Under the pieces are notes generated by a model. That model was not told the DNA's origin, did not search any database, and saw only the letters and a program-made list of their open reading frames with translations. The translations under genes were made by a program, and so were the position numbers. A DNA stretch of 60,990 nt. Origin: Chlorobium sp. Lineage in GTDB: Bacteria > Bacteroidota > Chlorobiia > Chlorobiales > Chlorobiaceae. Of the stretch, positions 33,669-43,070 are shown piece by piece; the stretch's first letter is position 1, and each line of letters starts with the position of its first letter. Where the stretch lies: assembly GCA_028280025.1 (NCBI GenBank), contig JANQMO010000003.1, forward strand, positions 1-60,990, in the 5' to 3' direction.

Positions 33669-35078
33669 ATGAAAAAAATCCTTCTCGCTTCATCTCTCTT
33701 TCTTGCCGTCGCAGGATACCTGACACCGACCAATCTCTTTGGATTCGATTCCGCTCAGCTTCAAGCGCTTTTATCCGGCATCGATAGCTGGAATGACATG
33801 CGCAGCAGTGAGCCGTCGGCAACAATTGATCTCCGAAGGGCAAACCTCGAGGACAAAAAGCTCGATAATGCCGACCTTCACAATGCCCTGATGATTCGTG
33901 TGCGCCTGAACGGCGCGAAACTCAATAACGCCAATCTGGAGAATGCGCGACTTGCCTTTTCCACGATGAAAAGGACCAGTCTCAAAAACGCCATTCTCAG
34001 GGAAGCTGATCTTTCAGATGCCGACCTCAAAAACTCGTTTGCGCCTGGCGCTGACTTTCAAGGCGCCAACCTGTCAGGGATCGATATGCGTTTCGCCAAC
34101 CTCAAAAATGCCGACCTTTCGGGCACGGATCTTCAAAACAGCCGCTTCTTCGAAGCCGACCTGAGCGGAGCGGACCTCAGGAGAGCCAATCTGAAAGGCG
34201 CACAGTTATTGAAACAGGCGATTCTGAACGGCGCTATGATCTCGAACAACACCATCCTGCCTTCCGGCCAGAGGGCAACCTCACTCTGGGCATCGCTCAA
34301 CAATGCCCGATACACCAAAGAAGCTGAGGAAAGCCCTGTTGTCATACAAACCGAACGTTACATACCTGCTCCACATACAACTGAAGCAGCTGAGCGATCG
34401 GCAACACAAGCTTTTGAATCCGGACAACCGGCGGATGCACTATCCGGATCGAAAGCTGTCAAATCCGAACATCCTGCTGACGAACCACCTGTTGAAGAAG
34501 CCCCGGAAACGCTTCTTTTTGAGGATGTCGGCGCATGGAATGCCCTTCGCGAAAAAAATCCCGGAATAACACCTGACCTGGAAGCAGAAAACCTTGAAGA
34601 TGCAGGACTTGAAGGCGCAGACCTGAAAGAGGCTGCCATGACGGGTTCGACAATGAACGGGGCAAAGCTGGACAAATCCGATTTTACAGGAGCCTCACTT
34701 GCAAGCACGTCCTGGAAAAGGGCAAGCCTGAAAGAAACGGTATTCCGTTCAGCCAACCTCCAGGGCGCTGATTTTGAACGGGCATTCATGAAAAACGCTG
34801 ATTTGACAGACGCCGACCTCAGTGGAGCGAACCTCCGGGGAACCCGGCTGCAGGGAGCAAAACTATACAACGCTGACCTGTCGAACGCCAATATCTACGA
34901 CACCGATTTTACCGGCGCCGACCTCAGAGGATGCAACCTCACCGGAGCAAGTCAGATAGACACAATTTTTAACGGTGCGAGGGTTTCCCCGAATACGCTG
35001 ACGCCTGCAGGTGAAAAGGCCACCCGGTCATGGGCAGCACTGAACGGGGCGCGATATATCGATGAAGAAAAGAAATGA
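33669..35078 (+). CDS. Exported pentapeptide-repeat protein with internal duplication
   Basis: A 469-residue protein with a signal peptide (about 1-25) and two long blocks of A(D/N)LxxA pentapeptide repeats (about 50-180 and 300-430). Each block is framed the same way. It opens with an SWNDMR / AWNALR segment and closes with LPSGQRATSLWASLNNARY or TPAGEKATRSWAALNGARY. Hence the gene arose by tandem duplication of a ~200-residue unit, with an acidic, low-complexity linker between them. Pentapeptide repeats fold as a square beta-helix; the envelope location is inferred from the signal peptide. Function unknown. Confidence 0.85.
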   Translation: MKKILLASSLFLAVAGYLTPTNLFGFDSAQLQALLSGIDSWNDMRSSEPSATIDLRRANLEDKKLDNADLHNALMIRVRLNGAKLNNANLENARLAFSTMKRTSLKNAILREADLSDADLKNSFAPGADFQGANLSGIDMRFANLKNADLSGTDLQNSRFFEADLSGADLRRANLKGAQLLKQAILNGAMISNNTILPSGQRATSLWASLNNARYTKEAEESPVVIQTERYIPAPHTTEAAERSATQAFESGQPADALSGSKAVKSEHPADEPPVEEAPETLLFEDVGAWNALREKNPGITPDLEAENLEDAGLEGADLKEAAMTGSTMNGAKLDKSDFTGASLASTSWKRASLKETVFRSANLQGADFERAFMKNADLTDADLSGANLRGTRLQGAKLYNADLSNANIYDTDFTGADLRGCNLTGASQIDTIFNGARVSPNTLTPAGEKATRSWAALNGARYIDEEKK

Positions 35079-35082
35079 GATT

Positions 35083-35316
35083 ATGGCAAATGTACTCGTT
35101 GCAAGCTATTACAGCAGATGGGATTTAAACGAACACAAAGGACGGATTGCGCTGTACGATTCAAGCAATCAGCTTATTGAAAACAGGGTATTCAAAGATG
35201 CTTCCGAATTCCAGGTGGTGGTCAGCATGCTGCGAAACGAAAAACCCCTGTGGTTCGACACAGAGGTTCATCATCTGAGAACCGGTTCCGAACCGGTCGG
35301 CGAAGGTGAAGAATAA
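35083..35316 (+). CDS. Small hypothetical protein
   Basis: A 77-residue acidic protein (MANVLVASYYSRWDLNEHKG) with no membrane segment or known motif. ATG 35083 is four bases past the end of the pentapeptide-repeat gene and has GAGATT just upstream; an earlier ATG overlaps that gene. Coupling to the pentapeptide-repeat gene is likely. I do not recognise the family. Confidence 0.6.
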   Translation: MANVLVASYYSRWDLNEHKGRIALYDSSNQLIENRVFKDASEFQVVVSMLRNEKPLWFDTEVHHLRTGSEPVGEGEE

Positions 35317-35337
35317 TGCTCGCAGCGACGAACGTAC

Positions 35338-35634
35338 TTACTGTTCGATTGCATTCATATCCGGAAACCGCTTCCTGAACATGAGGTATTTCAAAAAACG
35401 CGGCTTGTAGAGATTCGGGTCGTTCATTGCCAGACGGTGAAGCTTGCCGGTCCGGGTAACGACGTCAACCGTATACTCGTCATCATTGACGTCCACAACT
35501 TTCCAGAATTTATCGACAACGTAGTGGTATGTCTCGCCACGCTCAAGAGGATACACCTGTCTTGCCCGAGGCCCCGGCCGGGACGAGTTTTTTGTCTTCC
35601 TGTAAATAACCGGGTCTCCAATATTGTAAGCCAT
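35338..35634 (-). CDS. Conserved hypothetical protein, small beta-barrel-like
   Basis: The 98-residue protein starts AYNIGDPVIYRKTKNS and contains YHYVVDKFWKVVDVNDDEYTVDVVTRTGK. That alternating pattern fits a small SH3/KOW-like or CarD-like beta-barrel, and the C-terminus is rich in Arg and Lys (FLKYLMFRKRFP). This could bind nucleic acid, but no specific family is recognised. It converges on the small gene at 35083 with a 21-base gap. Confidence 0.6.
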   Translation of the reverse strand: MAYNIGDPVIYRKTKNSSRPGPRARQVYPLERGETYHYVVDKFWKVVDVNDDEYTVDVVTRTGKLHRLAMNDPNLYKPRFLKYLMFRKRFPDMNAIEQ

Positions 35635-35743
35635 TGCCCAGATGATGTTTTCATTTCAAAGTACTACTACGATGCTTCCAACCAGTAATTTAAACAATTA
35701 TAACCGTTAAAAGCAAATAAGGCGGCACAAATCTCGGCTCATG

Positions 35744-36934
35744 TCATCGTTTTTCCCGTTCTTCTTCAAAGGAGATCTCCAGCTTTTCGCCATCCATTTC
35801 AGCACCTGCGGTCTTCAGTGTTGCAAGCGCCTGGGGAAGAACAAGGTTCCTGCGATGGTTGCCGATACGAATGTTCAGTTCGTCTCCTTTCTTTGACAGT
35901 TGTATCCTGTCCTGCTCCACCCCCGGAAGCGATAACGTCATTTTGTAGCCGTTTTTCGTCTGCTCGACAGCCATCGTACATTCCTTGTAATACACCTTGG
36001 AGGGATCTTCATCACCGTAAAGCAGCTCCTTAAGCTTGCCGAGGGTTTTCAGGCCGCATATTTCGCGCGAATACAGCGGAACCTCCTTGACCGGAAGCGG
36101 ACTGAAATTCTCGTAGATGTCGTCACGATACACTTTCTGGTTTTCTTTCCAGTACTGGAAATAGGGATCCGTCACCTCTTCAGGAATTATCCTGTTGGCG
36201 ATAATCAGGTCTGTAGAGATATCGTAAAGACTGAGATAGGCATGAGCCCTGAGCGATTCGTTAAGAACCATTCGCTCCGGATTTGTAACGAGCCTGACCG
36301 TTGTAATCGTATTGTCTGTAAGGATTTCACCCAGCCGTTCTATCTTCTGGTAAAACTCGTAAGGAACATCCATCATCTCTTTGTCGGGAAGGGAAAAACC
36401 GGCAATCGGCTTGAAAATAGGTTCGACAATAGGCCTGAGCGTCACGGCAACCTTCTCAAAAGGTTTGTAAAAACGGCGCATGTACCACCCGGTTACTTCA
36501 GGGATGCTCAAAAGACGCAAAGCAGTTCCCGTCGGGGCTGAATCGATGATAAGAACATCGTAGCTCCCTTCCTTGTGATGCCGGAAAACCCTGACAAGAC
36601 CGAATATTTCATCCGATCCGGGCAGAATGGCCAGTTCCTCCGCCTGAACACCTTCCAAACCCCTTGCCTGGAGGACTTCAGTGATATAGCGCTTGACCGA
36701 ACCCCAGTTCTGCTCAAGCTCTTCGAGAACATCGAGCTCCGCACCCCAGAGGTTTTCACAGATCTCTTTGGGCTGATGCCCAAGCTCGACATCAAAGCTG
36801 TCAGCAAGAGAGTGTGCCGGATCGGTACTCAATACCAGCGTTTTATAACCCAGCTCGGCACAGCGAAGCCCCGTCGCGGCAGCCATGGAGGTCTTTCCCA
36901 CACCTCCCTTTCCCGTCATAAGAATCAGACGCAT
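35744..36934 (-). CDS. arsA: ArsA/GET3-type ATPase with C-terminal HSP20-like domain
   Basis: The 396-residue protein starts at ATG 36934 (MRLILMTGKGGVGKTS), which carries the deviant Walker A. Further ArsA motifs are STDPAHSLADSFD and IDSAPTGTALRLL. The last 85 residues form an alpha-crystallin-like beta domain (YKMTLSLPGVEQDRIQLSKKGDELNIRIG), as in the ArsA_HSP20 group. Such ATPases are abundant in green sulfur bacteria and have been found with chlorosomes. No arsB or arsenic gene is near, so a role in protein targeting or chlorosome assembly is more likely than arsenite export. Confidence 0.88.
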   Translation of the reverse strand: MRLILMTGKGGVGKTSMAAATGLRCAELGYKTLVLSTDPAHSLADSFDVELGHQPKEICENLWGAELDVLEELEQNWGSVKRYITEVLQARGLEGVQAEELAILPGSDEIFGLVRVFRHHKEGSYDVLIIDSAPTGTALRLLSIPEVTGWYMRRFYKPFEKVAVTLRPIVEPIFKPIAGFSLPDKEMMDVPYEFYQKIERLGEILTDNTITTVRLVTNPERMVLNESLRAHAYLSLYDISTDLIIANRIIPEEVTDPYFQYWKENQKVYRDDIYENFSPLPVKEVPLYSREICGLKTLGKLKELLYGDEDPSKVYYKECTMAVEQTKNGYKMTLSLPGVEQDRIQLSKKGDELNIRIGNHRRNLVLPQALATLKTAGAEMDGEKLEISFEEEREKR

Positions 36935-37228
36935 ATTTTTTGTGTTTATCTTTCTTGAAACAGCTGACAACAGAATATCAGAACAATAACCACATCGCAG
37001 CACCAATAGTTTAACCTGCGGCTATCAGGGAATTCGTCCTTGATTCATGGCATAAAAGACCTGACGCACAAACGGTACATGGCCTCAATTCTACGAATTT
37101 TTGAAGTTGTTCTGTTCTTGTTGTATATTTATTTGATCTTCCAATATCGTGTTCACGGACAACACTCCATGTACTTCACCTGAAAAGGCAGATACTCACG
37201 GATACAGACTTCACCAAAAACTGACAAT

Positions 37229-37762
37229 ATGACGACTATCAGACGAATTTCGTTCGCCGCTCACTCAATTATTGCCTTTTTTATACTTGTCAATCTGACA
37301 GGCTGCCAGGCCGGCTCCAGTTATACCTCACTACAAACGGGTTTTTCGGCATCGGCCGATTTCTCCTGCATGGAAGACACCGTCTTCGAAATGCAGAGCA
37401 ACACTCTTGTCGACGAGTACGCCGAAGAAGCGCTCGGCACCTGTTTCCTGGTTACCGAAGGAAAAGCCTCCTATTACGCTCACAGGTTTCACGGGCGAAC
37501 GACAGCAAACGGAGAGCGCTTTAACATGCATGAGCTCACTGCTGCACACAAATCACTCCCTTTCGGCTCCAGGGTGATCGTAACGAATCTTGCAAACGGA
37601 AAAAAGGTCCTTGTTAGAATCAACGACAGGGGCCCCTATATCAAGGGACGTATTATCGACCTTTCCCTTGAAGCAGCAAAAGAGATAGACCTCTTGAAAC
37701 GCGGTGTAACGGAGGTACGCATCGAAGCCTACGAAGACAACACGATCCGGGATGCCTCCTGA
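37229..37762 (+). CDS. rlpA: RlpA-like septal lipoprotein
   Basis: A 177-residue lipoprotein with a signal peptide and lipobox LTGC (Cys near 26). The C-terminal double-psi beta-barrel reads GKASYYAHRFHGRTTANGERFNMHELTAAHKSLPFGSRVIV ... VRINDRGPY; I break it here for length. RlpA proteins bind or cleave peptide-free glycan at the septum. The Asp and His of the catalytic pocket (NDRGP, AAH) are present. There is no SPOR domain, so the protein is of the short type. Confidence 0.9.
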   Translation: MTTIRRISFAAHSIIAFFILVNLTGCQAGSSYTSLQTGFSASADFSCMEDTVFEMQSNTLVDEYAEEALGTCFLVTEGKASYYAHRFHGRTTANGERFNMHELTAAHKSLPFGSRVIVTNLANGKKVLVRINDRGPYIKGRIIDLSLEAAKEIDLLKRGVTEVRIEAYEDNTIRDAS

Positions 37763-37975
37763 TCGATGTCCCCGTTTCCCAAAAAACAAGAGGCCGCCTC
37801 ATCATGCACATACCAAATGCTGACTGAGACAGCTTCTTGTTCTTTTGCACCATACCCCAGGCGCGCGTTGAGTATTATACCGACCCGTGAAATCTTGAGC
37901 GTCCGTTTCACAGGGCAAGCCCGGAAATGACTTTCATTACAGCGTTCCCAAGCTTATCGACCTGCCCCTTATTGT

Positions 37976-39337
37976 CTATCCCCCCACATAGAGAGATACA
38001 CCGACAATCGCACTCACATCATCAGGAAACAGCCCGAATTCCGTGTCGTTCCCGCCCCAGAACTTTTCGAGCCGGCAATAGACATCGAACGAATCCAGCC
38101 CCTTGTAGGTCGGCGTCAGCACAAAGAGGCCGCTCCCGTCTTCGAGACCGACATAGCTGTACATCTCAACCGATACGAATTGAAACACTTCCGGATGATA
38201 CAGGCGTGTAAAGAGATAGTGGTTACGCTGCGGAGCCGTCAGATTCGCTGCAGTCCATTCCAGCCCGCTTACTGCCGGACTGTTATCCAAAAGCGACGAA
38301 TACTGTTCGTTAAGCCATGCTGCATTGGCGGTATACGCCCCGAATTCTCCATCTGAATATCCGGAGCTTCTGTAAAGATATTCGAGTGTCAGATTGAGTT
38401 TGTTATCAAACGTATACTGTCCTCCCAGAAGCAGCTCATGTACGCCATCGTCTGATGATGGCATATAGGGATAAAGGAACTGTTCCGGACTGGCCCCTGT
38501 CTCGGGATACATCCGGTTGTTTTCAGATGTGAAAAGGTATTCCGCATGCAGCTCGAGTGCGTTGCCGACAGTTAAAGAGGTATTGACTCCTGCGGCCCAC
38601 TCACCATCTTCATCGACCATCCCGACAAACGAAAGATCCAGAGGATCGTAGAACTGGTACCATCTGGCGCCCCAACGGCTTTTCATGACGAAAGGATCAT
38701 TGAAATCCCAATCAAGTTCAGGAAAATAGACAAGATCAACCACGCCGATACCATTCGTGTAGGAAATCTGAACAAGGTCTGCCCCCTCGATCCTGTTGAG
38801 CCTGTCACCGGGATCTTCGGGATTTCTCAATTGCGTGATCAGGTCGGTAGGGCTGTATGAATAACCGACACCCCACCGCACTTTTTTGCGCCCGACCGCC
38901 ATCGAAATCGGTTCCGACAACGTCTGATAGTATAACTGGTTGACCACGCTGCTGAAATCATCGTCATCAAAACGGCCGCCGATTGTTTTCCCGGCAAGAT
39001 ATTCATAACCTAACCGAATCTCCGCTTCAGCCATCCCGCCCAGCCCTTTGTACCTCAGGTTGCCGAGGATATACCCTTCATACCGCTCATCCCTCTGCTC
39101 AAGAACATTGTCCGGGTTCAACCAGCTGTCGCTGAGGTCGACCCACTGCCCTTCACCTCTGAGAAGAGCAGAATAGGAAAGAGAGGATGGGCCTGAGTCT
39201 GTTGCTTCCTCTGCGTGAAGCGTTCCTGTACTGAAAAGACAAAACAGGACTATGAACGCCATGATCGCATCTATCGCCCGCATAACAGTTTTTTTTCCAC
39301 TATTGCCGGATTGGGAATGCTCCAATGCGTTGTTCAT
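37976..39337 (-). CDS. Outer-membrane beta-barrel protein of the lipid operon
   Basis: A 453-residue exported protein: hydrophobic signal around residues 25-42 ending near LHA-EE, then alternating aromatic/polar strands (EGYILGNLRYKGLGGMAEAEIRLGYEYL) up to a final SAIVGVSLYVGG, fitting an outer-membrane barrel. Such DUF1302/porin-like proteins often accompany LolA-like and RND/ABC lipid export genes. It is the last gene of the assembly-line operon and is likely the outer-membrane acceptor or pore for its product. The start is uncertain; ATG 39283 would give a more usual signal peptide. Confidence 0.75.
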   Translation of the reverse strand: MNNALEHSQSGNSGKKTVMRAIDAIMAFIVLFCLFSTGTLHAEEATDSGPSSLSYSALLRGEGQWVDLSDSWLNPDNVLEQRDERYEGYILGNLRYKGLGGMAEAEIRLGYEYLAGKTIGGRFDDDDFSSVVNQLYYQTLSEPISMAVGRKKVRWGVGYSYSPTDLITQLRNPEDPGDRLNRIEGADLVQISYTNGIGVVDLVYFPELDWDFNDPFVMKSRWGARWYQFYDPLDLSFVGMVDEDGEWAAGVNTSLTVGNALELHAEYLFTSENNRMYPETGASPEQFLYPYMPSSDDGVHELLLGGQYTFDNKLNLTLEYLYRSSGYSDGEFGAYTANAAWLNEQYSSLLDNSPAVSGLEWTAANLTAPQRNHYLFTRLYHPEVFQFVSVEMYSYVGLEDGSGLFVLTPTYKGLDSFDVYCRLEKFWGGNDTEFGLFPDDVSAIVGVSLYVGG

Positions 39338-39403
39338 CTGCAAGAATTTTGAGGTTTATCAGGGGACCGGAAACGGATTTCGCACAGTCAAGGGAACATC
39401 TTA

Positions 39404-40441
39404 TTAATATACAACTTCACTGTAGAGCAACGGAAGGCTCGATTTCAGAAAAAACCTGTCGGGAACACGCTTGACGCTGATACCGGAGAATGTCATGGAG
39501 GTCTCGCTGTCCGAGCTGAGATGATCCACAAAATCAATACGGGTGTTCATCATCTTTCCAGCCGTCTTCCTGAACCTGGTAAAATACATGGTCTTCATTT
39601 TTTTACCTGACTGAAGATAGACAACGGCCTTTCTGGGAAAGAAGCTCTCTTTTTCGACATACAGATCGATTGTTTTATATGTAGCGCTTTTCGATTGAGC
39701 CGCCAGCTTTAGATACCATGTATCATAAGATGCTCCCCTTGCAAGAACACGCTCCTCACCGACCATCTCAGGATCATAGTCGCCGGACCAGTTCAATCGC
39801 GTAATGTCGCCATACGACGTTCCGCCAGAAAGCTTCTGTATAGGTGTTATACGCATTGGCCGCTTTGTTTCGTTCACATAATACCAGAGATGATCATCAA
39901 CCATAAGCAGCAGGTTTCCCCGTTGTCTGGCAGGTTTGAGGTAGCTGACAAGGGTATTACGATAATCCTTGACAAATACCCGGTATCTCTCTTGTTTCGA
40001 CTGGCCGTGCTTCTCGTAAGCAATATCGGCGATCATGGTATAACCGGACCAGGGGGATCTTACTGAATCCGCCTTTTCGAGAACAACCGAGGGATCCGGA
40101 AGAATGACGGTTTCTGCTGAATCACTTGCAGCATGGCCTGATCCGGCAGGGGTCTCGAGTGTGTCACTTTCGGTTGGCTTGACCTGTTCGGTGATTTCCG
40201 GAACGTTATTTTTTTCAGGACCATCAGAATCGGTGCTCTCAGGAAAGTCAGTTTCCGCAGGGCCTGAAGGCTTATTGGACTCCTGAAAGTAACTTTCCGA
40301 AGGGTTGAAAGGGCTGGTCATCTCGGAAAAATCACTTGCTGCAGCTCCGGATTCTTCTCCGGCAAAGGTATTCTGAACAAAAATACCGCAAGACAACGAC
40401 AACACACATGTGATGGCAATCGTGATCGATACCTTAAACAT
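39404..40441 (-). CDS. LolA-like outer-membrane lipoprotein-sorting protein
   Basis: A 345-residue periplasmic protein with a signal peptide (about 1-27). An acidic Ser/Pro/Glu-rich linker runs to residue ~115, and a LolA/LolB-like half-barrel follows (YTMIADIAYEKHGQSKQERYRVFVKDY, LLLMVDDHLWYYVNETKRPMRITP). LolA folds carry lipids or lipoproteins across the periplasm. Its start overlaps the stop of the permease gene by eight bases. Together with the permease, ATPase and barrel it forms an inner-to-outer membrane export chain. The long linker is unusual for the family. Confidence 0.83.
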   Translation of the reverse strand: MFKVSITIAITCVLSLSCGIFVQNTFAGEESGAAASDFSEMTSPFNPSESYFQESNKPSGPAETDFPESTDSDGPEKNNVPEITEQVKPTESDTLETPAGSGHAASDSAETVILPDPSVVLEKADSVRSPWSGYTMIADIAYEKHGQSKQERYRVFVKDYRNTLVSYLKPARQRGNLLLMVDDHLWYYVNETKRPMRITPIQKLSGGTSYGDITRLNWSGDYDPEMVGEERVLARGASYDTWYLKLAAQSKSATYKTIDLYVEKESFFPRKAVVYLQSGKKMKTMYFTRFRKTAGKMMNTRIDFVDHLSSDSETSMTFSGISVKRVPDRFFLKSSLPLLYSEVVY

Positions 40442-41726
40442 GGGTCAGAGAATTAACAATTGAAATCTTTCTGATCTTCAACAGGGTCAGGAGCCCGGAC
40501 ATTGTTGTCGACACAACTATAAGCGTCCCTATCCAGGGAATATATCCGGAAGCCGGATATATTCTCAGCAGATAGGGAGAATTTGTCCCCGGAGGAGGGG
40601 GCATCATGATGCCGGCATTATTGATCAGGACAAGAGAAACATACTGCAAAACAAGCCCGCCCATAATACTGAACAGCCCGATAAACAATCCCTCAAACAG
40701 AAACATCAGGGAAATCCAGGTATTTGATACGCCGATCGCCTTGAGCGTGCCGATTTCACGCACCCTTTCCATAGTTGACATCAGCATGGTGTTGACACAT
40801 GCAAGAAATACAATCACAACAACGATGCCGCCTGTAAATCCAAAAATAATGTTGTAGATATCCCTTACCGAGTAATAGTATTCAGCAAGCTTGTCCCATG
40901 TCACTACAGCGAAGTGCCCGCGACGCTCATCAGTATTCACTGTGGCATCGATTACATCCGCCACTGAAGCGGTATTTTCTGTATCATCAAGCACAACAAC
41001 AACTTTTGATACCTTGTCGGTCAGTAACAAACGTTCGGCAGCATCGACCGTGGTTACAAGATAGTGGGAATCCAGAATACTCATCGCACCGTCAATTACC
41101 CCTGCAACATCGACATCGACAACGTTCACGGCGCCATCAACCGTCGTGCTCATCAGCATGAGAGTATCACCGGGGCGGGCATTGAGCGACTCTCCCATTT
41201 TCCTGCCAAGAAGAACTCCATACGGTCCCGTTTCCTGAAGCTGCTTGTAGGCCGCATCACTCATTACTTTTTTTCTGCGGTCAACTGTTCTGAGCGAATT
41301 CCAGTAGTCTATCAGACCCGCTTCATGCTCAGGATTGACACCTATGCCCATGAACGAGACGGATTTATCACCGTTGGAAACCAGACCGTTAAACTCTATA
41401 CGCGCTGTAGCGAAAGATACATGGTTTAGTGCTGTGATCTCGTCCAGCATACTCTTATAGCCGTCAATGCCATACTGCAGAGCATAATCCTCATCATTAT
41501 CGAGCGCATCTTTGTTATAAACCTGTATATGACCTGTTCCTCCGCCCGCAGCAAAACCTTTGCTGATAGTGACTTCCCGCAATCCGTTAAAGCTGAAGTC
41601 CATATAACCGGCAAAAATGGCGAGCGCAGCAAAGCCTGCTGATGCCACAAGCAGTGTTATAGCCGTCCTTCTGTTATTACGGAAAAGGTTCCTCAGCGCC
41701 AGAATAACAAGCTTGACAATATTCAT
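40434..41726 (-). CDS. ABC transporter permease, MacB/LolC (FtsX) type
   Basis: A 430-residue permease with one N-terminal helix, a large periplasmic domain (about 45-290) and three C-terminal helices (GGIVVVIVFLACVNTMLMSTMERVREIGTLKAIG marks the first). This is the FtsX/MacB/LolCDE topology, which works by mechanotransmission to drive a periplasmic carrier. It pairs with the ATPase at 43071 and the LolA-like protein directly after it. No second permease gene is present, so it probably acts as a homodimer. Confidence 0.87.
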   Translation of the reverse strand: MNIVKLVILALRNLFRNNRRTAITLLVASAGFAALAIFAGYMDFSFNGLREVTISKGFAAGGGTGHIQVYNKDALDNDEDYALQYGIDGYKSMLDEITALNHVSFATARIEFNGLVSNGDKSVSFMGIGVNPEHEAGLIDYWNSLRTVDRRKKVMSDAAYKQLQETGPYGVLLGRKMGESLNARPGDTLMLMSTTVDGAVNVVDVDVAGVIDGAMSILDSHYLVTTVDAAERLLLTDKVSKVVVVLDDTENTASVADVIDATVNTDERRGHFAVVTWDKLAEYYYSVRDIYNIIFGFTGGIVVVIVFLACVNTMLMSTMERVREIGTLKAIGVSNTWISLMFLFEGLFIGLFSIMGGLVLQYVSLVLINNAGIMMPPPPGTNSPYLLRIYPASGYIPWIGTLIVVSTTMSGLLTLLKIRKISIVNSLTHV

Positions 41727-41761
41727 ACAAATCAGCTCCTCTTCAGAAACCGTGAATCATC

Positions 41762-43000
41762 CTATACTTTTTCCAGCAGCAAGGCCGAAAGAGTGACACC
41801 TTCAGCCTGTCCTATGCAAAGCACTTTCTGCCCTACAGGGATATCATGGGATTCTATGATTTTTTTACACATAAAAGGTATTGCTGCAGAAGACAGATAA
41901 CCATTCTCATAGAGCAGATTTCTACTGAAAATCACCTGTTCTTCCGACAGCTTTAATCCTTTTTTGATTTCATTGATCAGCAGATTGCTCGATGCCTGGA
42001 GAGCAAAAACAAGATCATCTTTTGCATCACCGAATGGCATACCCAGATCAGCAAATATTGCATCCACCAAATGATGCATATTTTTACCTATAACCCGATA
42101 ATACTTCAACAAATCAACATCGAAGTCAAAAGAAGGAGCGCTTACCTTCCAACCACCTATGGATGCGGAATGAGGGACAATAAAATCTTTAGACGTGATA
42201 TATTTCAGTCCTCGTCGATCATCTCTGAAGGCATCATCATATTTGAGAAGAGAATATCGAATAAAACTATCGGAGATAGCGCCCATCATGCCAACGTTTA
42301 CGGGATTTAGATCCGTCAATTTGATATGAAGACTGAACATTTCACTATGAATGATATCAATCCTTCTCTTTGGACGCTCATACTGCCCGGCATAGGAGGA
42401 CCTCAAACTCGAATTAGCTGAGCGTATAGCAGGAATAGCCGCATTGCAGGCCTTGTTGTATACATTACTCACTTCAACATTGGACCATTGGCGTTCACCG
42501 GCCATAACCTCAACCGGATTAGGGCTGCAATATCCCGTTGACGTAACATGAATCATCTGCTCGGCAGGAACCGATACATTCTTGTAGAGTTCATTGATAT
42601 GATTCTGACTGACACGGCGATAGATATCCATTCTTTCCCCGACACAACACCCTTCAGGTTCGCGGTGATTTTCTGCAAGTTCACTGAACATCGGAAATAT
42701 GGGCTCCCAGGAAACAAACCTGTCACCATCGGTAATCCTGACTTTTTTAAACGATTTGTAATCAAAGTTTTCCGGCCAGATAGACATATACCGTCGTCCC
42801 ACCTTGCCGGGCGATGGTGCAAAGTGGCTGAACATGAGCTTTACCCATTTTACAATCTTTTCAACCTGCTTGTCAGACTCTTTTCCCGACTGCACGGCAA
42901 TAGCCTTTGCCATTCCTTTGATCAAGAGATCAAGACAGTCCTCCTGAGGCACCATAGGCGCCAGATTTACTGTATAAAAATCAGTTAGAACAGTATCCAT
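41762..43000 (-). CDS. KAS III-like ketosynthase (thiolase fold)
   Basis: A 412-residue enzyme of the KAS III/chalcone-synthase type. The nucleophile is in YNKACNAAIPAI and the histidine in VPHSAS, but the usual Asn of the YGNTSAASIP motif is replaced (ENGYLSSAAIP, Tyr at the Asn position). It is longer than FabH (~320). KAS III primes or condenses acyl chains with acyl-CoA; the changed Asn suggests altered chemistry, for example acyl transfer or head-to-head condensation. It lies between the ABC ATPase and permease genes within the operon. Start ATG 43000 is a best guess. Confidence 0.75.
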   Translation of the reverse strand: MDTVLTDFYTVNLAPMVPQEDCLDLLIKGMAKAIAVQSGKESDKQVEKIVKWVKLMFSHFAPSPGKVGRRYMSIWPENFDYKSFKKVRITDGDRFVSWEPIFPMFSELAENHREPEGCCVGERMDIYRRVSQNHINELYKNVSVPAEQMIHVTSTGYCSPNPVEVMAGERQWSNVEVSNVYNKACNAAIPAIRSANSSLRSSYAGQYERPKRRIDIIHSEMFSLHIKLTDLNPVNVGMMGAISDSFIRYSLLKYDDAFRDDRRGLKYITSKDFIVPHSASIGGWKVSAPSFDFDVDLLKYYRVIGKNMHHLVDAIFADLGMPFGDAKDDLVFALQASSNLLINEIKKGLKLSEEQVIFSRNLLYENGYLSSAAIPFMCKKIIESHDIPVGQKVLCIGQAEGVTLSALLLEKV

Positions 43001-43070
43001 TGATGCAAAAAAGATTAGCAAAAAGCGGAACAGCAGGTCTGGCTACAATGGGCTGTATGGATCGTCCATT

